Assembly: GCA_024743215.1 (NCBI GenBank)
Contig: JANSWZ010000004.1
Location: 310,001 to 374,000 of the forward strand
Direction: 5' to 3'
From: Alphaproteobacteria bacterium
GTDB taxonomy: Bacteria > Pseudomonadota > Alphaproteobacteria > Rhizobiales > GCA-2746425
Length of the DNA stretch: 64,000 nt
In this document: in pieces, positions 42,195 to 52,024 of the stretch
Position numbering within the stretch: position 1 is the first letter of the stretch
Layout: the number at the start of each line of letters is the position of its first letter
The notes under the pieces: model-generated
Told to the model about the DNA's origin: nothing
Database searches by the model: none
Seen by the model: only the letters and a program-made list of their open reading frames with translations
Translations under genes and position numbers: made by a program

Positions 42195-43907
42195 TCACAA
42201 ATCGACGTGGCAGAACCTGTCTACATCAAAAAGGCCTTTATCAGTTATTTTCAAGTGCGGGATGACCGGTAGCGGCAGGAACGCGATCTGCAAAAACGGC
42301 TCTGGAAGGCGGCAACCAAGGCTTTTGGCGGCTTTTCGCAAGGGTATCAAACCTTCGTGAACCTGTTCGTGAGAAAGCTCACTCATGAGCCCTGCAATCG
42401 GCAGTGCAAACTCTGCGAGAACTTTTCCATTCGACACAACCACGAATCCTCCTTGCAATTCTATCAGCCGATTAACCGCAACGGCCATATCGGAATCATT
42501 CATGCCCAGTACCGTAATGTTGTGGCTGTCATGACCAACAGAGGATGCCAGTGCACCTTTTTCCAGCCCAAAGCCGGTAACGAAACCAAGTCCGGCCAAA
42601 GGCGTTGAGGCGTTGGTTTTGCCATGCCGTTCGACGACACCAACCTTGGCCAGGTCAGTCTGTGAATCGGCCACCAGGTTTCCGTCTTGTTCGATGGGTT
42701 TGCGCTTTAAATGCTGGGTCAGGATCAGACCTGCCTCAACGCCAATGACAGAAATCTCGCGCGCAGGACCCGACATTTGAAACTGATCTGATGTGACCTG
42801 CGCGGACTTTACACTGTTTCGCCCCACAGGTGCGATGGACTGGCGCGTTCGGAAAAGCGATTCATCAACAAGACGGCCCGCCGACAAAACCTGCTCAACC
42901 CGGCACTCTTCCAGCGAAGACAGCAGCGCAATATCCGCACGGTAGCCAGGCGCAATAAGACCCCGGTCCCAAAGCCGAAACGCCTTTGCTGCCGACCAAC
43001 TGGCAAGGCGGTAGACATGGTGCAACGGACGACCAAGGGCAATCGCTGTCCGGATCATGTAATCAAGGTGCCCTTCTTCTGCGATTTCCATCGGGTTGCG
43101 GTCGTCTGTACAGAACGCCAGAAAACTGGATGTGTTTTCATCGATAATTTCAGCCAGTGCATGCAAGTCCTTGGAAACCGATCCTTCACGAATGAGAATG
43201 GTAAGGCCCTTGCGCAGCTTCTCCCGTGCCTCTTTGGCTGTTGTGGCTTCGTGCTCGGTTGCAATGCCGGTTGCGGAATAGGCATTGAGCGGCATGCCCG
43301 AGAGCAGGGGCGCATGGCCATCTTTGGGCAGATCGGCAAACAGTGCCAGTTTCTCCAGCATGTCAGGGTCGCCCGCCAGAACGCCTGGAAAATTCATGAC
43401 TTCAGCAAGGCCAATGACTTTCCGGTGGCCTATAAAGGCTTGCAAGTCACTAGCGGATAGTTCTGCACCTGATGTTTCAAAACTTGTAGCGGGAACACAG
43501 GAGGAGAGCTGGATACGCAAATCCATGATGGTCTGCTCCGCGCATTCCACAAAGTATTGAATGCCATCTGCCCCCAACACATTGGAAATCTCATGGGGAT
43601 CACAGATTGCTGTAGTGACCCCATGAGGCAGCACGCATCGGTCAAACTCCAGCGGCGTTACCAGTGAAGATTCCACGTGCAAATGTGTGTCGATGAAGCC
43701 GGGCGCGGCAATTAGACTGCTGCCATCCAACTCCCTTTTGCCATGGTAACGCTCAGCAACACCTACGATTGTGTCGCCGGTAATCGCAATATCGCCTTCG
43801 AACAGCTCTCCGGTAATGACGTCCAGTGTCCGAACGTTCTTGATCACCAGATCGGCTGGTTCATCACCTTTTGCCTGTTGGATCCTGGATTTCAGATTGT
43901 TTTGCAT
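42195..43907 (-). CDS. ade: Adenine deaminase
   Basis: A 570-residue amidohydrolase of the adenine deaminase family, converting adenine to hypoxanthine and ammonia. Metal-site motifs are PGFIDTHLHVESSLVTP, TTAICDPHEISNVLG and AFCTDDRNPMEIAEEGHLDYM, and the C-terminus has LASSVGHDSHNITVLGMND. AGGA lies 7 nt before ATG 43907; in-frame starts at 43910 and 43985 are also possible. It is divergent from folD. Together with the downstream pyrimidine genes it points to nucleobase salvage or catabolism, but they are not in one operon. Confidence 0.92.
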   Translation of the reverse strand: MQNNLKSRIQQAKGDEPADLVIKNVRTLDVITGELFEGDIAITGDTIVGVAERYHGKRELDGSSLIAAPGFIDTHLHVESSLVTPLEFDRCVLPHGVTTAICDPHEISNVLGADGIQYFVECAEQTIMDLRIQLSSCVPATSFETSGAELSASDLQAFIGHRKVIGLAEVMNFPGVLAGDPDMLEKLALFADLPKDGHAPLLSGMPLNAYSATGIATEHEATTAKEAREKLRKGLTILIREGSVSKDLHALAEIIDENTSSFLAFCTDDRNPMEIAEEGHLDYMIRTAIALGRPLHHVYRLASWSAAKAFRLWDRGLIAPGYRADIALLSSLEECRVEQVLSAGRLVDESLFRTRQSIAPVGRNSVKSAQVTSDQFQMSGPAREISVIGVEAGLILTQHLKRKPIEQDGNLVADSQTDLAKVGVVERHGKTNASTPLAGLGFVTGFGLEKGALASSVGHDSHNITVLGMNDSDMAVAVNRLIELQGGFVVVSNGKVLAEFALPIAGLMSELSHEQVHEGLIPLRKAAKSLGCRLPEPFLQIAFLPLPVIPHLKITDKGLFDVDRFCHVDL

Positions 43908-44045
43908 CATTTTTTCCTTTGGCAGATCATGCCGCGTCGTATTTGTATCTACAAGCCATTGCTGCATTGCAAACCCTATCGTCACATGGTTTGTATCGGT
44001 TCGCAGAGCAACCCAATCTACCCCTTGATCAGGTAAGGAACCAAT

Positions 44046-44963
44046 ATGTCAGAAGCACAGATAATCAGTGGCAAAGAACTTGCCGGAACTGTGGTCGAAA
44101 CGGTCAAGGCGGCGTCTACCCGTCTGATCGAGCAGACTGGGATCATTCCGGGAATTGCAGTTGTCATTGTCGGGGAAGATCCTGCCAGCCAGGTTTATGT
44201 GCGCTCAAAGGGCAAGAAGGCAGAGGAGTGTGGCTTTTTATCCCGCACGCATCGTCTCGATGATTCGGTCAGCGAAGCTGATCTGCTGGCGCTGGTCGAA
44301 AGCCTCAATGCAGACAAGGACATTCACGGCATTTTGGTGCAATTGCCACTGCCGAGACACATTTCAGAAGAAAAAGTCATCGAAACCATTCTTCCCGAAA
44401 AAGACGTTGATGGATTTCACCCCATCAATGTGGGCCTGCTGGGTTCGGGAAACCGGAAACGCGCCATGATCCCTTGCACACCCGCAGGCAGCCTGCTGCT
44501 GGCGAAACAGGCTCTTGGCGATAATTTGAGCGGTCTGAATGCGGTTGTTGTGGGACGCTCCAATATTGTCGGCAAACCTGTCGCGGCATTGCTGCTTCAG
44601 GAAAGCTGTACCGTGACCATTGCCCATAGTCGCACGAAAGAAATCGAGGCTTTGTGCCGCACAGCCGATATTCTGGTTGCCGCCGTTGGGCGGCCGCAAA
44701 TGATCAAAGCAGATTGGATCAAACCCGGTGCTACGATCATCGATGTGGGCATCAACCGCATTGACGCACCGGAAAAAGGCGAAGGCAAAACGCGACTGGT
44801 GGGCGATGTAGACTACGACGATGCGCTCAGCGTCGCGGGAGCGGTGACACCGGTTCCTGGTGGTGTAGGACCCATGACTATCGCCATGTTGATGGCCAAC
44901 ACGGCCACAGCTGCCGCTCGTGCAGCAGGTCGGCCGGATCTTGAGCCCGAGCTTTCACTCTAG
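44046..44963 (+). CDS. folD: Methylenetetrahydrofolate dehydrogenase/cyclohydrolase FolD
   Basis: A 305-residue bifunctional enzyme interconverting 5,10-methylene- and 10-formyl-tetrahydrofolate with NADP. Signature regions are [22 protein letters not shown] (with the catalytic Lys in that stretch), [38 protein letters not shown] and [21 protein letters not shown] precedes the ATG. It converges with the helicase gene 11 nt downstream. Confidence 0.95.
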   Translation: MSEAQIISGKELAGTVVETVKAASTRLIEQTGIIPGIAVVIVGEDPASQVYVRSKGKKAEECGFLSRTHRLDDSVSEADLLALVESLNADKDIHGILVQLPLPRHISEEKVIETILPEKDVDGFHPINVGLLGSGNRKRAMIPCTPAGSLLLAKQALGDNLSGLNAVVVGRSNIVGKPVAALLLQESCTVTIAHSRTKEIEALCRTADILVAAVGRPQMIKADWIKPGATIIDVGINRIDAPEKGEGKTRLVGDVDYDDALSVAGAVTPVPGGVGPMTIAMLMANTATAAARAAGRPDLEPELSL

Positions 44964-44974
44964 AGCCGAAGCTA

Positions 44975-46081
44975 TCAGCGAACGATGGTCAGCGTTTTGG
45001 CCGCACGCGTAATTGCCGTGTAAAGCCAGCGTTCCCGGTGTTCACGAAAGGCAAAGCTTTCGTCAAACAGCACAATGTTATCCCATTGCGAGCCCTGTGC
45101 CTTGTGAACGGTCAACACATAGCCGAAATCGAACTCGTCTGACTTGCGCCGCTCGGGCCATGACAGATTTCCTTCCAGTCCCTGGAAGAATTCCGGACGC
45201 ACACGCACCCGTGTCTGGCGGGACTTGACGCCTTGGATAATTGGCGGAGGATCTGGCAGGACGCGCAGATCATACAGGCCCGCGCGACCTTCTTTGGCTG
45301 CTGCCACGATCCAGAGACTGCCATTCAACAGCCCCTTTTTCTTGTTGTTGCGCAAGCAAATCAACCGCTCTCCCGGATGCGGCATGGAGCCATCATAGGA
45401 TTGCAAAGCGCGCATGCGGGCATTGTAATTCATGCGCGTGACATTGCGTCCGACCAGCGCCTGATCAGCCTCCATCATCAGGTCTGAATCGATATCCCTG
45501 CGGGAAATCACCTGGCTTTCGCCATATTGGCCGTAATCCAGTTTCAGGCCTTCGCGAATGCGCATCGACATTTCAATAATCGGGTTATCACGCGCCTGCC
45601 GATGAACTTCGGTGAGCAGAAAATCCGGTTCATGCTCTGTAAAAAAGCCACCACCCTTGACCGGTGGCAATTGTGCCGGATCACCCAGAACAAGAACCTT
45701 GGTTCCAAATGAGAGCAGGTCCCGCCCCAGATCTTCATCCACCATGGAGCATTCATCAATGATGATCAGATCGGCTTTACCGGCGGGGCTGTCGCGGTTG
45801 ATGGTGAAGGTCGGATCTGCACCGGTTTCCTCGTCAGGCCGGTAAATCAGGCTGTGGATTGTACCTGCATCGTCGCAGCCCTTTTCCCGCAGCACCTGTG
45901 CAGCCTTGCCGGTGAATGCAGCAAACTCAACAGGGCCTTCAACGCCTTCAGCCAGATGCCGGGCGAGGGTGGTCTTGCCGGTGCCCGCATAGCCGAACAG
46001 ACGAAACACTTGCGAAGCACTTTCTTTGAACCATTCAGATACAAGCGTGAGCGCCTGTTCCTGTTCCGGCGACCATTGCAT
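44975..46081 (-). CDS. RecD-like ATP-dependent DNA helicase
   Basis: A 368-residue superfamily 1 helicase. Walker A is GYAGTGKTTLARHL (residues about 28-36), Walker B IIDECSMVDEDL, and motif VI in the C-terminal UvrD_C_2 region is YVLTVHKAQGSQWDNIVL. It is much shorter than RecD and lacks RecBC partners here. Its start overlaps the uup-like stop by 1 nt (TGATG), so it is translated with it. Exact role unknown; recombination or repair is likely. Confidence 0.87.
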   Translation of the reverse strand: MQWSPEQEQALTLVSEWFKESASQVFRLFGYAGTGKTTLARHLAEGVEGPVEFAAFTGKAAQVLREKGCDDAGTIHSLIYRPDEETGADPTFTINRDSPAGKADLIIIDECSMVDEDLGRDLLSFGTKVLVLGDPAQLPPVKGGGFFTEHEPDFLLTEVHRQARDNPIIEMSMRIREGLKLDYGQYGESQVISRRDIDSDLMMEADQALVGRNVTRMNYNARMRALQSYDGSMPHPGERLICLRNNKKKGLLNGSLWIVAAAKEGRAGLYDLRVLPDPPPIIQGVKSRQTRVRVRPEFFQGLEGNLSWPERRKSDEFDFGYVLTVHKAQGSQWDNIVLFDESFAFREHRERWLYTAITRAAKTLTIVR

Positions 46082-47895
46082 CAGGCAGCGTCTCCTGTTT
46101 CGATCTCCTCACGTAGCATCTCAAGCTCCAGCCATTGTTCTTCTTTTTTGGAGAGTTTTCCTTGAGCGACTTCGAGGTCTTTAGCGATCTTTGTAAATTT
46201 ATCCGGTTCTTTTCTGAACAGATCGGGGTCCGCCATGAGTGCCTCGAAAGCGCTGATTTTGACACCTAGCTCTTCGATCTCGCCGGGCAGAGTTTTCAAA
46301 GCATGTTGCTGCTTGAAGCTGAGCTTGGGCTTGCTTTTGGGCACTCCTGCCAATTTATTGGCTTTTCGGCTTTTCGATTTTGTTTCGCTCTGTTTTCCAG
46401 GTCGTTTGCCGCGTTGCGTCAGCATATCCGAATAGCCGCCCGGATAATCCTGCCAGTGGCCATCACCATCGCTTGTCAGTGTGCTCGTGACAGTGCGGTC
46501 CAGAAAGTCCCGATCATGGCTGACCAGAATGACAGTCCCAGGATAGTCTGCGATCAGCTCCTGAAGCAGGTCAAGCGTGTCCAGATCCAGATCATTGGTC
46601 GGCTCATCCAGCACCAATAGATTGGACGGTTTTGCCAGCGCACGTGCCAGCATCGCTCTTGCACGTTCGCCACCCGACAGCTTGCCGACAGCAGTTCCTG
46701 CCTGCTCCGGCGTAAACAGAAAATCTTTCATATAACTGAAAACATGGCGCTGTTGATCGCCAACCAACAGCATATCGCCAAGGCCACCTGTCAGCACATC
46801 TTTCAGGCTTTGCTTGTCATCAAGTTGCTCTCGCTTCTGGTCAAGCGTCAGCATTTCCAGATTGGAGCCAAGCTTGATGGAGCCACTATCCGGTTCCATC
46901 AGACCCGTAAGCAGTTTGACAAGGGTCGTCTTGCCCGCACCATTGGGACCGACAACACCAATGCGATCCCCGCGATTGATGCGGACGGAGAAATCAGAAA
47001 CCACAGTGCGTCCATCATAGGCCTTTACCAGGTCCTTGGCTTCAATGACCCGCTTGCCCGACGTTTCCGCCTCTGCTGCCTGCATATCCACCGAACCGGT
47101 GCGTTGACGCAGATTACGGCGCTTGTCGCGCAAGGCATGCAGACCATCAAGGCGCCGTACATTACGTTTGCGTCTTGCGGTGACGCCATAGCGTAGCCAG
47201 TGTTCTTCGCGAACAATTTTCCGGTCCAGCTTGTGGCGTTCGGTTTCTTCTTCCTTCAGGACCTTGTCACGCCAGGCTTCAAAACTGGCAAAGCCTTCAT
47301 TGATGCGCCGTGTCACGCCACGGTCGATCCAAACGGTCGCGCCAGTGAGGCGTTCCAGAAAGGCCCTGTCATGGCTGATCAGTACGAAGGCGGACCGCAT
47401 GGACAGCAATTCTCGCTCCAACCATTCAATGGTCGGAAGGTCCAGATGGTTGGTGGGTTCGTCCAGAAACAGAATATCAGGCTCTGGCGCTATGGCGCGT
47501 GCCAAAGCGGCGCGGCGTGCTTCACCGCCTGAAAGGTTGGCAGGGTTTTCTGTGCCATCCAGCCCCAATTCATTCAGCAGATACAGTGCCCGATAATTCT
47601 CATCACCCTCGGTAAGGCCGGCCTCAACATACTCCAGCGTTGTCGCGTATCCCGATAAATCTGGTTCCTGCGGCAAATAGCGGGTTGTGGTGCCGGATTG
47701 CATGATCGGCTCGCCTTTGTCTGCTTCCACAAGGCCCGCAGCAATTTTGAGGAGTGTCGATTTTCCGGAGCCATTACGCCCGACCAGGGCGATGCGCTCG
47801 CCCTCATGAATGAGCAGTTCCGCACCTTCCAGCAGCGGGGTGCCACCAAAGGTCAGAAAAACATTCTGCAGTGTCAGAAGAGGAGCGGCCATCAT
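46081..47895 (-). CDS. uup: ABC-F family ATPase, Uup-like
   Basis: A 604-residue soluble protein with two ATPase domains and no membrane segments. Walker A motifs are GRNGSGKST and GPNGAGKTT, with signatures LSGGEARRAALARA and LSGGERARAMLARA and Walker B segments ILFLDEPTNHLD and LLVLDEPTNDLD. A linker separates the domains, and the C-terminal 90 residues form a basic then coiled-coil region typical of Uup. ABC-F proteins act on ribosomes or DNA structures. Start ATG 47895 or 47892. It overlaps the helicase gene. Confidence 0.9.
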   Translation of the reverse strand: MMAAPLLTLQNVFLTFGGTPLLEGAELLIHEGERIALVGRNGSGKSTLLKIAAGLVEADKGEPIMQSGTTTRYLPQEPDLSGYATTLEYVEAGLTEGDENYRALYLLNELGLDGTENPANLSGGEARRAALARAIAPEPDILFLDEPTNHLDLPTIEWLERELLSMRSAFVLISHDRAFLERLTGATVWIDRGVTRRINEGFASFEAWRDKVLKEEETERHKLDRKIVREEHWLRYGVTARRKRNVRRLDGLHALRDKRRNLRQRTGSVDMQAAEAETSGKRVIEAKDLVKAYDGRTVVSDFSVRINRGDRIGVVGPNGAGKTTLVKLLTGLMEPDSGSIKLGSNLEMLTLDQKREQLDDKQSLKDVLTGGLGDMLLVGDQQRHVFSYMKDFLFTPEQAGTAVGKLSGGERARAMLARALAKPSNLLVLDEPTNDLDLDTLDLLQELIADYPGTVILVSHDRDFLDRTVTSTLTSDGDGHWQDYPGGYSDMLTQRGKRPGKQSETKSKSRKANKLAGVPKSKPKLSFKQQHALKTLPGEIEELGVKISAFEALMADPDLFRKEPDKFTKIAKDLEVAQGKLSKKEEQWLELEMLREEIETGDAA

Positions 47896-47986
47896 GTTCC
47901 GGGAATCGTTGAGGGTTGATCACCGCCTATATGGGGGATCAGCGGAGTGGATGCAAAGGGATTGGTCAGTATGATTTGACAGACCA

Positions 47987-48013
47987 AAGAAAAGGGCGAC
48001 CCGCGGGCCGCCC
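47987..48013 (-). terminator. Terminator of the pyrimidine catabolism/transport operon (minus strand)
   Basis: On the minus strand GGGCGGCC (48013-48006) pairs with GGTCGCCC (48001-47994), with one G-U pair and a CGCG loop, and is followed by TTTTCTT (47993-47987). It lies 24 nt after the binding-protein stop and marks the end of the operon. Confidence 0.85.
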
Positions 48014-48037
48014 TGATCAAACAATTAGGTCTGTCTG

Positions 48038-49042
48038 TTACATCGCCATGGCTTTGTCGATGACCGCATGTGTCCATGCACCTTCCGGCGCTTTGGAAAT
48101 CACAGGGTCGGAACCACCGGCCAGCAGCGTATCGATTGTGCGTTGATAATCTGCAGGATCCAGTTTGCCACCGGCATCACCCAGCAATTTGGCAATTTCG
48201 CCCATCATCCGCTTTTGATGTTTTTCGGTTTGTGCACCGGTTTCATCATATTCAAGAACGATTTCCGCAGCAGCATCCGGATTTTCCTTGGCCCAGTCCC
48301 ACCCCTTCATGGAGGCAGCTACAAAACGCGCCATTTTGTCGACGAATGCAGGGTCTTCAAGGTTTTCTTCAAGTACATAGATGCCGTCTTCCAATGTGGA
48401 AACGCCTTGATCTTCATATTTGAACACAACCAGTTCATCTTCGGAAATGCCTGCATCCAGGACCTGACCATATTCATTGTAGGTCATGGTGGAGATGCAA
48501 TCAGCCTGTTTCTGGATGATCGGGTCCACATTGAAGCCCTGTTTCAGAACGGTCACGCCATCAGGTCCACCATCGGTCGAAATGCCGAGCTGGGACATCC
48601 AGGACAGAAACGGATATTCATTGCCGAAGAACCAGACACCAATTGTCTTGCCTTTGAAGTCTTCCGGGCTGGTAATGCCGGTTTCCTTGAGGCACGTCAG
48701 CATCAGGCCTGAACGTTTGAATGGCTGTGCAATATTGACAACAGGAACACCGCGCTCACGTGCAGCCATGGCTGACGGCATCCAGTTCAGCATCACGTCG
48801 GCACCACCACCAGCAAGAACCTGAGGCGGAGAAATATCCGGTGCGCCTGGCTTGATGGTTACATCCAGATCCATGTCTGAATAATATCCGTTTTCCTGTG
48901 CTACATAATAGCCTGCAAACTGCGCCTGTGTGACCCACTGCAATTGCAGTGTCACAGGGTCTGCTGCAAAACCGGTAGAAGCTGCAACGCTTATGCCTGT
49001 TGCAACTCCCAGAGCCATAGCCCCTTTAAGAAGTGTCTTCAT
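48038..49042 (-). CDS. ABC transporter substrate-binding protein (THI5-like), putative pyrimidine importer
   Basis: A 334-residue periplasmic binding protein with a signal peptide ending STGFA-A. LQLQWVTQAQFAGYYVAQENGYY and VLAGGGADVMLNWMPSA are typical of the NMT1/THI5-like family, whose members bind pyrimidine-type or related ring compounds. AAGGAG lies just before ATG 49042, so the longer frame to 49153 is not used. It is the last gene of the operon with pyrimidine degradation genes, so the ligand may be uracil, thymine or a dihydropyrimidine; this is inference. Confidence 0.85.
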   Translation of the reverse strand: MKTLLKGAMALGVATGISVAASTGFAADPVTLQLQWVTQAQFAGYYVAQENGYYSDMDLDVTIKPGAPDISPPQVLAGGGADVMLNWMPSAMAARERGVPVVNIAQPFKRSGLMLTCLKETGITSPEDFKGKTIGVWFFGNEYPFLSWMSQLGISTDGGPDGVTVLKQGFNVDPIIQKQADCISTMTYNEYGQVLDAGISEDELVVFKYEDQGVSTLEDGIYVLEENLEDPAFVDKMARFVAASMKGWDWAKENPDAAAEIVLEYDETGAQTEKHQKRMMGEIAKLLGDAGGKLDPADYQRTIDTLLAGGSDPVISKAPEGAWTHAVIDKAMAM

Positions 49043-49100
49043 TGTTGTCTCCTTGTTAGATGCGTCAGTGCGACGCTGTTGGTATTGAAACCCAATCTCT

Positions 49101-50258
49101 TCAGCCGCGTGCCGAGGGATGCCAGAAGGTAATCCTGCGCTCAACAAGCGCAATCAGACCATAAAAGGTTGATCCGGCCAAAGCTGCGACCGCAATGGTG
49201 GCCCAGACCAAATCCGTATTCAAGCGGCCAAATTCAGTACTGATGCGAAAACCCATGCCCACGGTGGGTGAACCGAAGAATTCGGCGACGATCGCACCAA
49301 TCAATGCCAGCGTCGAATTGATTTTCAGTGCATTGAAAATGAACGGCATGGCATTTGGCAGGCGCAACTTGGAAAGCGTTTGCCCATAAGAGGCCGCATA
49401 GGTGCGCATTAAATCCTTTTCCATGTTTCCGGCAGCGGCAAAGCCGGCCACTGTATTCACCAGCATCGGAAAGAAAATCATGATCACAACAACGGCGATT
49501 TTTGAACTTGGGCCAAAGCCGAACCACATCACCATGATCGGAGCTACGCCGATAATCGGCAATGCAGAAGCCATATTGCCAACAGGCAGAAGGCCACGTT
49601 GCAGGAAGGGAACCTTGTCCACCAGCACTGCCACAATGAAGCCTGCGCCACAGCCAATGATGTAACCCGGCAAAACTCCTAACAGGAATGTCTGCTGGAA
49701 GTCTGCCCACAGCAGCGGCAGTGATTCAGCAATCCGTGCACCGATCTGACTTGGTGGCGGCAGCAGCACGTACGGCACGCCTGCGCCCACGACAATCATT
49801 TCCCACAGCAGCAGCAGCCACAATCCGAACAGGATCGGAATGGCAAGGTCGAGCAGGGTTTGTTTATACCCGTTCAAACGACGATCAGACAGGCGGGTCA
49901 CCACCTGCCACGCCAACAACCAACTGCCTGCCAGAAGTAACCAGAAACCCCATCCCGCGGCGCCGGTATAAGCCGGGAGCATGAACAGCAGAATACCGGC
50001 TGTTACATGTGCAGACAGGAAGAGAAGAATATCTCCGAACCAGCCCTTGAAGCGAACGGAAGCGACCGCACCAGCGATCAGAATGACACAGAGCCCTGCG
50101 GGTGTGCGAAGTGGTTTTGCAACGCCATCATCACCAGCAAGAAAGGCCAGAGGAACAAACAGCGCAATGAGTGTGCAAAGGATTGCAAGCCAGATAAGCG
50201 GCTCGCGCCACTCTTCAGGCAGCGTTGGTGTTTTGGGTGCCACTGTGGTTTCGCTCAT
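49101..50258 (-). CDS. ABC transporter permease with an extra N-terminal membrane domain
   Basis: A 385-residue permease, against about 260 for the usual relatives. Residues about 150-375 are the standard permease domain with the contact loop TYAASYGQTLSKLRLPNAMPFIFNAL. The N-terminal 140 residues contain about four additional hydrophobic segments that are not part of the SsuC/ThiX-type core. ATG 50258 overlaps the upstream permease stop (ATGA). It pairs with the other permease to form a heterodimeric channel. Confidence 0.88.
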   Translation of the reverse strand: MSETTVAPKTPTLPEEWREPLIWLAILCTLIALFVPLAFLAGDDGVAKPLRTPAGLCVILIAGAVASVRFKGWFGDILLFLSAHVTAGILLFMLPAYTGAAGWGFWLLLAGSWLLAWQVVTRLSDRRLNGYKQTLLDLAIPILFGLWLLLLWEMIVVGAGVPYVLLPPPSQIGARIAESLPLLWADFQQTFLLGVLPGYIIGCGAGFIVAVLVDKVPFLQRGLLPVGNMASALPIIGVAPIMVMWFGFGPSSKIAVVVIMIFFPMLVNTVAGFAAAGNMEKDLMRTYAASYGQTLSKLRLPNAMPFIFNALKINSTLALIGAIVAEFFGSPTVGMGFRISTEFGRLNTDLVWATIAVAALAGSTFYGLIALVERRITFWHPSARG

Positions 50259-51196
50259 GACCCGGCCTCGGCTTTTTCGCCCATGCGCCGGCGCATCCAA
50301 TTTTCAGCTAGGCCCACCAGCGCCACCAGCATGGCTGCACAAAAGGCGGCCATCAGCAATGCGGACCAGATCAGGACAGTCTGACCGTAGTAAGATCCTG
50401 ACAGAAGCCGTGCACCTAGACCGGCGACAGCGCCTGTTGGCAATTCGCCGACAATGGCACCAATCAGTGAAATCGCAATTGCCACTTTCATACTGGTGAA
50501 CAGATAGGGCAGGGAGGAAGGCCAGCGCAGCTTCCAGAAAGTTTGCCATGTGCTGCTATTGTAAGTGCGCAGCAGATCAAGATGCATCTTGTCAGGTGAT
50601 CGCAGCCCTTTGACCATGCCGACGGTGACGGGAAAGAAGGACAGATACATGGAAATCAGGGCTTTCGGCAGCAATCCGCGAATACCAACTGCATCCAGTA
50701 CCAAAATGACCATTGGCGCGATGGCCAGAATGGGAATGGTTTGGGATGTGATGATCCATGGCATCAGGCTCTTTTCCATGGAGAGCACATGAACAATGAT
50801 TGTTGCCAGTAAAATGCCAAGCCCGGTTCCCATCAGAAAGCCCAGAAGCGTGGGCGCCAGAGTGACCCCAGCGTGATAGACCAGACTGCGTTTGGATGTG
50901 ATTTTCTTGTTAAAAACCGTGTCCCAAAGGTTTTCCGCCACCTGATGAGGGGAGGGCAGGACCGGTCGTTCCTGATTCAATGTGGAAACAACAAATTCCA
51001 CGGTCGAAGGTGTCGCTTCCGCACGCGCATCAAGACTGCGCTGAAACGTTGAGTTCATGCTGATGGCTGCGACATACCAAATAGCGATTATGCCCAGCAC
51101 AACAACGATTACTGGGAGCACAGTCCCGGAGAGCGCACGGCTCATCAGGCCTTTTCTGGATTTTGAAACGGGCGACGCCATGGCATCAGTCGTCAT
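50255..51196 (-). CDS. ABC transporter permease
   Basis: A 313-residue inner-membrane permease. After the first helix (about 24-48) there is a periplasmic stretch of about 45 residues, then the permease core with the contact loop DLLRTYNSSTWQTFWKLRWPSSLPYLFTSMKVA. It overlaps the ATPase gene upstream by 11 nt and the second permease by 4 nt. Two permease genes instead of one homodimeric permease is notable compared with the SsuABC-like importer at 24-27 kb. Confidence 0.9.
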   Translation of the reverse strand: MTTDAMASPVSKSRKGLMSRALSGTVLPVIVVVLGIIAIWYVAAISMNSTFQRSLDARAEATPSTVEFVVSTLNQERPVLPSPHQVAENLWDTVFNKKITSKRSLVYHAGVTLAPTLLGFLMGTGLGILLATIIVHVLSMEKSLMPWIITSQTIPILAIAPMVILVLDAVGIRGLLPKALISMYLSFFPVTVGMVKGLRSPDKMHLDLLRTYNSSTWQTFWKLRWPSSLPYLFTSMKVAIAISLIGAIVGELPTGAVAGLGARLLSGSYYGQTVLIWSALLMAAFCAAMLVALVGLAENWMRRRMGEKAEAGS

Positions 51197-52001
51197 AGGA
51201 ATGTCCCGCCCTCAAGCCTTCACGGACGCGGTGGGCAATTTCCAGGAATTGCGGCGTTTCGCGGACATCCAACGTGCGTTCACGCGGTAAATTGCAATCA
51301 ATCACATCGTGAACACGACCGGGCCGTGGTGACATCACAACAATCTTGGTGGACAGGAACACAGCCTCCGGGATGGAGTGGGTGACAAAGACCACTGTCT
51401 TGTTTGTCTTTTCCCAGAGCTTCAAAAGCTGCTCATTAAGATGATCGCGTACAATCTCGTCCAATGCGCCGAATGGCTCATCCATAAGAAGAAGATCGGG
51501 TTCCACGGCCAGTGCACGTGCAATCGAAGCCCGCTGCTGCATACCCCCGGACAATTGCCACGGGAACTTTTTCTCAAAGCCCGTGAGGTTTACCAGGTCC
51601 AGATTTTTTGCAATCCGACTGTTCTGTTCCTCTTTGGACAGGCCCATGATTTCCAGCGGCAATGCGATGTTGCGATCAATCGTCCTCCACGGATACAGCG
51701 CAGCGGCCTGAAACACATACCCATAAGCACGGTTCAACCTGGCCTGTTCAGGTGAGACACCATTGACCGTGATTGAACCCGCTGTTGCGCGCTCAAGATC
51801 AGCAATCACGCGCAGCAATGTGGTTTTGCCGCAACCTGATGGGCCGATCAAGGAGACGAACTCACCTTCAGCAATCGATAAATCAATATCTGACAAGGCG
51901 TGGACCGGGCCATCATTTGTTTCAAATATCAGCGACAGATCATCAATCTGAATCACAGATTTTTCGCTGACATCCGGTTCCTTCAAAGAAGGCTCATTCA
52001 T
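51186..52001 (-). CDS. ABC transporter ATP-binding protein
   Basis: A 271-residue ATPase with Walker A GPSGCGKTT, Q-loop YVFQAAALYPWRTI, signature LSGGMQQRASIARALA, Walker B LLLMDEPF and the switch His in VTHSIPEA. It belongs to the nitrate/sulfonate/taurine/THI5-type group. It follows hydA by 23 nt and overlaps the permease gene, so transport and degradation are transcribed together. Confidence 0.93.
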   Translation of the reverse strand: MNEPSLKEPDVSEKSVIQIDDLSLIFETNDGPVHALSDIDLSIAEGEFVSLIGPSGCGKTTLLRVIADLERATAGSITVNGVSPEQARLNRAYGYVFQAAALYPWRTIDRNIALPLEIMGLSKEEQNSRIAKNLDLVNLTGFEKKFPWQLSGGMQQRASIARALAVEPDLLLMDEPFGALDEIVRDHLNEQLLKLWEKTNKTVVFVTHSIPEAVFLSTKIVVMSPRPGRVHDVIDCNLPRERTLDVRETPQFLEIAHRVREGLRAGHSYDD

Positions 52002-52024
52002 TCATACACCATATCTGTTCGGCC

